Of a stretch of DNA of 64,000 bases, positions 27,501 through 36,500 are shown one piece after another; within the stretch, counting starts at the first letter, position 1; each line of letters begins with the position of its first letter. The notes beneath the pieces are model-generated. The model searched no databases, had not been told where the DNA came from, and was given only the letters and a program-made list of their open reading frames with translations. The translations under genes were made by a program, and so were the position numbers. Source of the stretch: Callaeas wilsoni (Eukaryota; Chordata; Aves; Passeriformes; Callaeidae); assembly GCA_013398955.1 (NCBI GenBank), contig VWPU01004476.1:275-64274 (forward strand), read 5' to 3'.

Positions 27501-30500
27501 TTTGCACTGTGTTGGCCACAGTTAATGAGGCTGCAAGGGACTTTTTCTCAGCAGGTGTCAAGTCCCCTTTGGAGTGCTCAGCACATGGCATTAGTATCAT
27601 CACATAGCGTTTCCAGCCTTAGCTACCTGCCCCTCCTTTGGAAGCTGGGCTTGGCAACACTCCAGGATGGCAGCTATGGCACATAGTCCAGTGACTTTCT
27701 TCGCATCGATTAAAGGGCTAATGAAGCAAGTCTCACTGCAGCTGAACGAGCTGGGTGTTTCTCTAGGATCTTTTGCAACCCCACAAGGAGAATGGGGAGA
27801 GGGGTGAGAGCTTTCAGCCTCAGAATGGTACAAAGAGTTTTACTGGTGCAAGTACAGCTGTGGAAAACAGAGGGTTTATTGTTTAGCATGCCCATGTTTC
27901 ACGCACAGCCAGGGAAGTGCTGATGAAGCAGTCACACTTGGAGGAAGGGGAGGAAAGAGCATTGTTTATTCAGTAGGGAAATTATAGAGACATAGACAAA
28001 CCTTGCTCATGCTCCTCAAAAGTGCACCACTGCTCAAAAGGCAACATCTGAGGTCGTCTATTAATAGATTTATGCTACTGAGCAAGCTGTCTTGAGAATA
28101 CAATAGAAATTAGTTCCAGGGCACCTTTGCTTCCTGATACTTTTGCAATCCAAACAACAAACAAAAAAGTCAAGATTGCTATCTATATTTCTTTGAACAC
28201 ATAAACTTCCATCTGAAATTTGGCCGAGGGTAAGCAAATGCCATCCAACTGCACTTTTTTCTCTCAGTCTGCTTAAAAATCAGCAGAAAGAATTCCTCCT
28301 TGACTTTAATAAGGGCAGAGGGAGAGGGGTAGAGGAAGGAGGAAGCAGCTTTCCAGCTACCTCAGCCAAACAGTTGGCTGCTGCATACGGCTGTGAGGTG
28401 TAGGCACAGTAGGAAAAGCCGTGGTGATACAATTCCTAGGATGCAACTCTATCTCTGGCTCATGTCAGGAATTGCCTGTGTTGGTTGGAAAGCTGCAGCT
28501 CCCACACGGGAGGTGGACTCAGGACATTCCTCCTTGCTGTCCCTGCCCTTTTCACTCCCTACGGAAAAATGCTTCTATATAGACCTTTGCTGCAGTTAAA
28601 GGTCTGCCAGGCACATCTCTGCTTCATATTTTTTCCCCTTTTGCTTAAGTGCATAAATTCTGGATTTCTCCTCGACTGTCCCAGTGTATGCTGGAGGGAG
28701 GGGGAGGCCACAGAGACAGCCCTGCTGCCTGAGCCCTGGGGATGCGTGTGCTCAGCCTCCCGTGGGCAGATGTGGGCTTGCTTCAACCAAAAGCTGCACA
28801 CACCTTGCTGCCTGTCCTGTCTGCCTCCAGCTATGTGGCTTCCTGTGAAGAACACAAGGCTTGAACCCAAGGCTTGAACCCTTGATCAACCCAAGATTTG
28901 ATATCTCCAGCAGATCAATCAATCTGCGCTTGGTGGTACAGCTGTGTAAGGAGACCTCATCGCTGACACTGCATGAGTGAGCATAAGTTCTGAGAGGGAA
29001 TTTAGGACTGATTTTTTCCACCTAGGTGAAAGGAATTGGCATGTTAGCAGAAGGAACAACTTCTGGTGCTGCTGTAAATGTGTTATTTTTGCCAAAGGAC
29101 AGAAAAGGTTCCTAGATCACAGATAGCCTGAAGGCTACGATCCAGGAGAAGATGAAGGAGAAGCACAACCTGAATTAAAAATTGCAGGTCATGTCACTCC
29201 AGAAAAAGCTGTACTGCAGACATCACAAAAGAGGAGGGTATAAACACAGAAATTCAGTGGGTTTTGAACAACACAGGAAAGCAAACTAGAGGACATTAAA
29301 GATGAGACTCTTTAACATTTTCTTCAGGGCTCTGTAATTGCAAGGTCATTGCTGGCAAAATTTGCAGACACCTCTAAGTGATAAACAAAAGTGGGGACAC
29401 TCACATAGTCATTAAATACCTTGGAAGAATAGGACCATCTAAAACAAAGCATTCCCATGCTAGAAATAGAAACTGAGGGACATGGGAGGTAGTCCGTGGG
29501 GTATGGCAGAGGAGGGAGAGAGTGCTCAGAAAAGGAGCTGAAAATGACCACCCTGTGGTACTCTGTAGGTCTACAAAGAGAAGGAATGGTCTTTTGTGAA
29601 AGCCTTGAGACCAACACTGGTGTGCCACCTGCAGACCTTGTGTTCACATGGTAAAGGGAAGGTGGGAAGCACAGAAAAGAGCAGCAAAGAGAGTCACAGT
29701 AATAGTTGTGCTGTGGTGTATGAGTACAAGACGGAAAAAAATTACTGGCTACTGAAGGGCTCTAAATTAGAACTAATGTCTGGAATTTAAAATCACAGAA
29801 GTTTACACAGGAAGTAAAGTGCAGTTTTCAATACAAAGGGTGAGTAAATGTGAAATAAAGAGGCCAGGGAATTGATGGAGGTTTTGTTTCTCATAATCTT
29901 TAAATCAAGATAAATCAGGGAATAAATTGCTTGAACAAATATATATTTTTTTTCTTAAATTTGATGAACCTTTGATTCTAGATGAGTCAGAACAAGTTGT
30001 GAGCATAAGGGAATGTGCTGGTTTGTGCTTACTTGGAAAGGCAGTGTATCTAGGGTTCAGGGTCTGTTTTGCCCCTAGTAGATTCACACAGATATTTTGA
30101 TTTTGTAATGGGAAAAAAGGTATAGGATAGCTAAAGCATATAGGATATAACATGATCAAAGCCCAAGTGTTCCAAGAATATTCTTGAGTGTAATGGCAAT
30201 GGCAGATTTTTCATTCTAAAGGTAATGCTGCTAAAACTTTGAATGTTTGCACATTTCTCTTCAGTTCTACTAAATGTGGGGCACTGAAAGCTTTCAGTTT
30301 GAGGAAAGGATCAATTTCAACTGCAGGGAAATAATCTCTGCTTCACCAATTTCCTTATGCTCCTTCGAGATGGTGTGGTTTCTAGGATAGGTTTCCTGTG
30401 CCAGTTCTGCCCAAGTCTGTTGTGATTTTTGTTGCTGAAGAAATAACACTGCAGATGATCTTGAAGGTCACATGAAGGCAGGAGAACTGCAAAACAGCGT

Positions 30501-33500
30501 GACTTTGCACCCAACTGCAAGCTGGTTGGGCAGAAAATAGTTGCAACTGGACAGCCTATGTCCTGCTAGCCTAAACCTCATGGGGACAAATGTCTTTTTT
30601 CATCTAAAGGGTTAGCATTTCTTACTGGAACTGTACAAAGAAAAGAAATTAACCCCCCTTGTGGGATGTGATGTTCTATTAGCCGATATTACCATCTTTG
30701 TTTATCCACTCCTATGCCACAAACCCTGAACATGTGGTACATGTCCTTAGGCACCCATTGGTTAATTTACTTGTGCAGAGTAAGGCAACAAAATCATAAG
30801 AATAAATTACGAAACATAGTACAACTGGAACAAAGATGCTCTACAAAAATTCTGCTTTTTTTCCTTGGTATTTCTTCTCAGCCAGAGATATAATATAAAA
30901 TCACTGGTAAAGTATGGTCTGTCACATTAATAAATCTTATGAGAAAAACTAAATAATTCATTAAAACAAATTAACAAGTTAATAAGAACAGAAGTGAGTT
31001 AAAATACAATAAAATATTATTAATATATCTCAGCCTGTATCTAGAGCCTGTTTAAAGTGAATCAATGATCAATTAATGGGAAGCTGAGCTCAAGTTTTTG
31101 TATGATTATGTATAGGGCAGATCATGCAATATCATCTAATCTGCAAGGTGTTTAATCTCTTTAGCACTTCTGAAATGTGTGATCTGGAGTTCAGGGTCCT
31201 CATCTACTGCAGTGATGGGAATTTTAGTAGTAAGAGAAACTGGTAGTCAGAAAATAGCATATATTTTTGTGGGACTACACTCCATAGCCTCCCACTGCAA
31301 TTTCCTATCTTCATAATTTTTCAGTTTAAATAGAAATATCTGGGTTGGAATAAAAACATCAGAATTCTGGATAAAATAATGATGATTTTAATTGTCACAC
31401 ATTTGTTTTGAATGTGTTGTTAGACCTATTATAACTGCAGCATTGATTCATGACATTTTCCTCTTTTTGTAATGGGATTTCTGTGGCTGCAAAAAAAAAA
31501 AAAAAAAACCAAAAAAAAAAGGAACAAAGGAGACTGTTATGGAAGAAAAAGCTAAAGGCGTTTTGGAGGCCAGGAAAATGAATTACAGCATAACCCTTCT
31601 GAGGTTTTTGGGTGAGGACAGAATTTGAAGTCCTGCTGAGTGAACCCATTTATTTGCTATCCAGGGAATGATGATTTCACTGGGACTTTCCAGACTTGGC
31701 ATTGAAGAAGCAGGTCTCATCACTCTGAGAATTTTGCACAGCAACGATTTGACGTCTTGAAGTAAATACTGTGGGGTTTGTGTGACTTCATTTTATCATG
31801 TGTTTTACATCCTTGTCACATAGGTAAATGATCCAAGAACACAGAGAAATTCCTAATTTAAATAGACACCAAATACCAGGTGTAAAGGAAAGTTTTCTCA
31901 GTGAGAAAACTGTCATATTTGTCTCTAAAAGAACTTACAGTCCATACTTGAACCCCTCTTTTGACATAAGTCTTGCTCTTCTCAGGGGCAAGGCTGGGCT
32001 TTTCTATCTTTTCTATCTCACCAGTGCTGTGCTCCCCAAGGACTTTGGTAAGAGATAGTACTTGGATTTTCTTTTTACTTTTTGTGATGTTGTGGAGATA
32101 AAAAGACTGTGGTGGCAGTAGGGGGAGTTGAGGTCGTTCAGTTTTCACTGCTGCAGAGGAGACCACAACAGGAAGGAAAGCTGAGGCTAAATCTTGGCTT
32201 CGAAGAGAGAGGGACACGCAAAGAAAGAGCGATATGCAATGACAGCTGCAAAGGCATACCCTGTCTCGCAATGTGATAATGTGCTTGCTTTTCCCCTACC
32301 CACAAGCACGGTCCTTTCTGGCTGCCTGATGTCAAACATTGGTAGCCCAGCCTGGAAGACAACATGGCAGACAGCTCTGGACATAACCTCTAAGAGAAAC
32401 GTGTAGGTCAGCTTGGTGAGCTGTGAGAAACAGGCGGCTCCTGAAAGCAGAGATTATGGGGTGGGAAATCTACAGACAGGGGCATACAACCATTTGGTCC
32501 ATGTCACCAACACCTTCTGCACTGGAAAGGTACTATCTTCAGCAGAGCTGGCTATGAGGAAAACCAGGAGCAAGTATTGTTTCTAGAATAATCTCCCAGC
32601 TTCTCCTCCTTGTGTCCACCCTGGTTTTATAAGGTACATTGGAAATCAGTGCCAGTAGCTTTGCCATGACAAAGCCCCAGATGCTGCCCTGGGTGAAACC
32701 CATTTTTGTGCAGGCTGAAGTCAGAGGGATGTCATGTGTCTCCAATGCCTTGTCCACTTGTCACTCAGGAAGCAACTAAGCTGCCTTCTGGATAGGTGCC
32801 CACAAAGGATGCCATAACTCTGCCCTGGATGTGCCCTGGTTGTCAGTGTTGACCATACAGAGGCTCAGATGCCTGACTTTTGGATAGCTGAGGAAGTTAC
32901 TGCCACTTGTCCCCAGCAACCTGGAGATTTTTAATACTGCTTCCCACAAAAGTTTTTCACCAAGGACTTGCTCCTCAGCATACACATTGAGCTGCAGTAA
33001 ACGCAATAGTACTTGACTTCCTGTCTAATACTAAGATATGACGGGACCAGTTTGAAACTCTCTTTTTGCCACCTGAACAGCTAAACAACAGATTCAGCAT
33101 GGGGCAGAAGACAGGAATCTCCCATGCAAAGGGAGACCTGGTCCCTTGTAAAGGTGCTTTATATTTTCCCTACTTAACTAAGCCCTATGGAAACTTGCAG
33201 GGTACTCCAGACCCATGGAAGGGTCTCCCCTCTTCTGCAGTTCAGCGGCTTGGGGCAGTAAGGGCAGAAGGAGCCTTCAGAGGTGTGGGTCTCCCTGCTG
33301 TGGTGCTGGTGGTGGTCAGCTTCATGGCGATTTTATTTTTTCCTCCTATATTTTTTTGAAACCTTTATCTGGGCTAACCTTCTGTTGGGTGGTGCAGATG
33401 TTCATCAGCCTGCATTCCGTTTAAAATAATGGGCTATTTGTAGGGCAGTGATTGTCCCCATTTAAAAAAAACAAAACAAAAAAACCAAACCAAACAAAAA

Positions 33501-36500
33501 AAAAACAAACAAAAAAACCCAAACCAAACCAAAAAAACACCAAACCAAAACAAAAAAGACCCAAAAAACAAACCCCAAAATAACCCAAAAAGACAAAACC
33601 CCTTATCCTTGAAAACGAAAAAGCATGCTTCTCCTACTATGTCATCTCTTCTAACACATTGCACTGAGGGTTAAAGGCGTGTCTCCCATCTCCTCCCCAA
33701 ATGTCTTTATTAATAGCTTTCAAGTATTGGCCTCCTTAGGCCATGGACAGATGCAGCTCTGGACATGCTAGAGGCTGCATAGCACTCAAGGAGATAAGAC
33801 AGTTTAGTTTAACACAGCACGAATGATTCCTGCCTCAAGTCCCAATCAAAGAGATTTACAGCTGTTTTAAAAAGACAGTAATGTTGACTTGACTGGTGAA
33901 AGAATGCATGAAACCACTTTCAATAAAAGGTCTGGTTTTAGTAAGTAAATAAATATTAGAAGCACAACACACACAACTTGATTATTATTTCATTAAAAAT
34001 TGGTGTAGCAGCCGAATTGTAACACACCAGCAATATTTGTACTTTTGGAATTAACAGTCAATACCCCATAAGACAGATGCATCCTTTAGTTAAAACAATT
34101 ATAAAACAGACAGTGAAACAGATCTCCTTTGTCATCATTTAGGAGCAATTTAATGCACTCTGTTCCTAATATTTTATGATGCAGAAATTCTATTCTCTAA
34201 TTTCCTTTTCAAGCCTCTATCCCAAAGGGATTTTAATTTGATATTTTCTACTTTAACATAAGAGACCTTGCTCAGCACCTCCCTGGATCAAGCCCTGGGA
34301 GAGGCATTAAAAGATCAGAACAAGCCAGCCATCCCCCTCCGCAGAGGGACAAAGGCGACCCCACATCATGTGAGGGGTGCCTCTGCACCGATGCTAATGA
34401 AGTGACCATCTGCAATCTGCATCAAATAATTATAAGTTGCCTCCCCTGACTGCACTCCATGTGCTGGCACAGCCTGGTGGGAGGTGCACCACAGGCTGCG
34501 GGCTGCTGGTGCCCGAGCACAGGGGCGGCGGGGGCTCGGAGGAGCAGATCATGTTTATCCCTTCACCACGAGGCACACAACCTGCTGAGCAGACAGGTGC
34601 TGGCTGTGCTGATGTCCATGGGCGATGAAGCCTGGTTGTCCTAGTAGCTGACATCTATATCTAGATCTATCTGGATTTTTAAACTGATACAACATGAAGA
34701 ATGTCACTCTCTGTTACTGTATGTGTGTATCTTATGGATATCCTTTAAGCACAAAGCCTTGACCATGTCTGCCCTGCTTTCTTCAGCTGATGGATTTTGC
34801 CATTGTAATGGGCTATTGTTTTCCACAGTTTTTTTAATTTATCCTTCAGTTCAAATGCTTCTGGACATGATTACAGTTAGACTCTTTCCCCAGTACTTTA
34901 ACAACTCTATTGTTTCTGCTTATGCTTTAAAAAACTGTAGACTTCATCTTAATGAAGCTCAGCTATTGAAACCAAAGTAAATTCTGCCTTAACATATTCA
35001 AAAACTTTAGAAGAAGCCTACAGAGCTAAGCATGCCTAAACCCTATTGATGTCATAGGGAACTTATTACATTACATGTACTACAGCACTGCAGTAAGTTT
35101 AGTGCTTCCTTTTTTCTTCCTTTTTCTGCCTTGTATCCAGCTGCCTCTCTGCTGGTATTAAAAATATTTTGTTGGCTTTGCTTAGTCTAAAGTTTAAGTA
35201 AAGAGAGCACAATCTTTTGTAAAATATATTCCCAAGATTTTCTGTGAAAAACAAGGATGACATATATTTTTATATCAATGTACTTTCTTCAGTATTATTT
35301 GAGTCATTGCTACAACAGAACTAGAGCCAGTTAGAGAAAAAGACAATTAGAAATAAAAGACAATTTTTTTTTCTGTGAACAGAAAAAAATTCCACCTAAT
35401 TGAGTCTTCACTGTCTTGCTCACAAGAGGAAACAATTAAACCGTATGGTCAAAGGGCTTTCAAGAAAACATTGTGCGTGTCATCCAAGGCAAGATTGGCA
35501 AGATGTCTCTTATCTAGTCTTTGGTCCAGTTTAGGTAGGCAGCATCCTGTACCGAAGGCTTTTCTGTTCCAGACCAGAGCTGAAGTCAGAACAGGAAGGC
35601 AAGAGGGTGTTGCAGGTTTCAGCCCAATTCTGGTTAGCTGCAGTTCTGCTCTGCTGATGGCCTGTCCAGATCCAGCTGGGGCTCACTGGTGAGTGCACCG
35701 CGACTCCACTCTGCTCCTCGACTCCCTCTGTTCCACTCTGTTCCCCTCCTGGAAAAAGCAAGGCGAGCCTTTTCTAGTAGTGCTGGTGGTGACAGCCTTC
35801 GAGCAGCACGGATTTGCATGGAGGTAGTGAGGTCTTGATCACCACCTGGCAGCAGAGGTTTACAGAGGATGGGGTTAATGGGACAGCCCTCCTCTCTGTC
35901 AGCCTCTGGCAGGCACAGAAGTGGTGACAGCCACCCGGCTGTGCAGCTGCCCTTCCTGCCACCCTCAGGACATGGTGCAGCTGAATCCAGGCCCAGGAAT
36001 ATTGCCATTTTCTAGCAACATGCCTGCACACACATGGAGGGATAACTCCAGGCAAGTGGCCCTGGGAGATTATATCAGGCCCTTGTCTCAAAGCAGCTTT
36101 ATGCTGTACATCCTCACATACAATCTGAGACATTGGGCTCGTCTTTTGTACCACTGCCGAATTCTTTGGAAGTCTTCCCTTGCCCACATATGTTATCTGG
36201 CTGACATACAGGGAATCACAGGAACAGAAATTGCTATTGTATGTAGGAGTAGTGGCTAATCTGTTGGGATTATACAGACATTGTCACATGCCTTTAAAAC
36301 TCAGTTTCATTTTCTCCCTCCAGGCTGTTTTCAGCATCCTTGATATCCTTGTAGATAAATAAAGCTGGCAGAGACACCACCTCAATAAACCATGAATTTT
36401 TCATCTCTCTAGTAACCCATCTGACCCTGTGCAGGCTTGTCCAGATTTTGTAGATGCTCAGGTAAGGGCTAAAACAGCATTGAAGACCTTGCAGCAGTCC

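Noticed and set aside
30884..30908. 25-bp segment with a very strong acceptor (GGTATTTCTTCTCAG) and a CACTG|GTAAAG donor
   Set aside because: Phase (2 in, 0 out) does not fit between 28469-28512 and 31902-32047, and it is too short to judge.
33434..33664. Reverse-strand Phe/Trp/Gly-rich frame
   Set aside because: It is the translation of the A/C low-complexity tract.
35531..36187. Overlapping long frames on both strands, suggestive of a retroelement
   Set aside because: No reverse transcriptase, Gag, LTR or tail signature is visible; it looks like GC-richer unique sequence.
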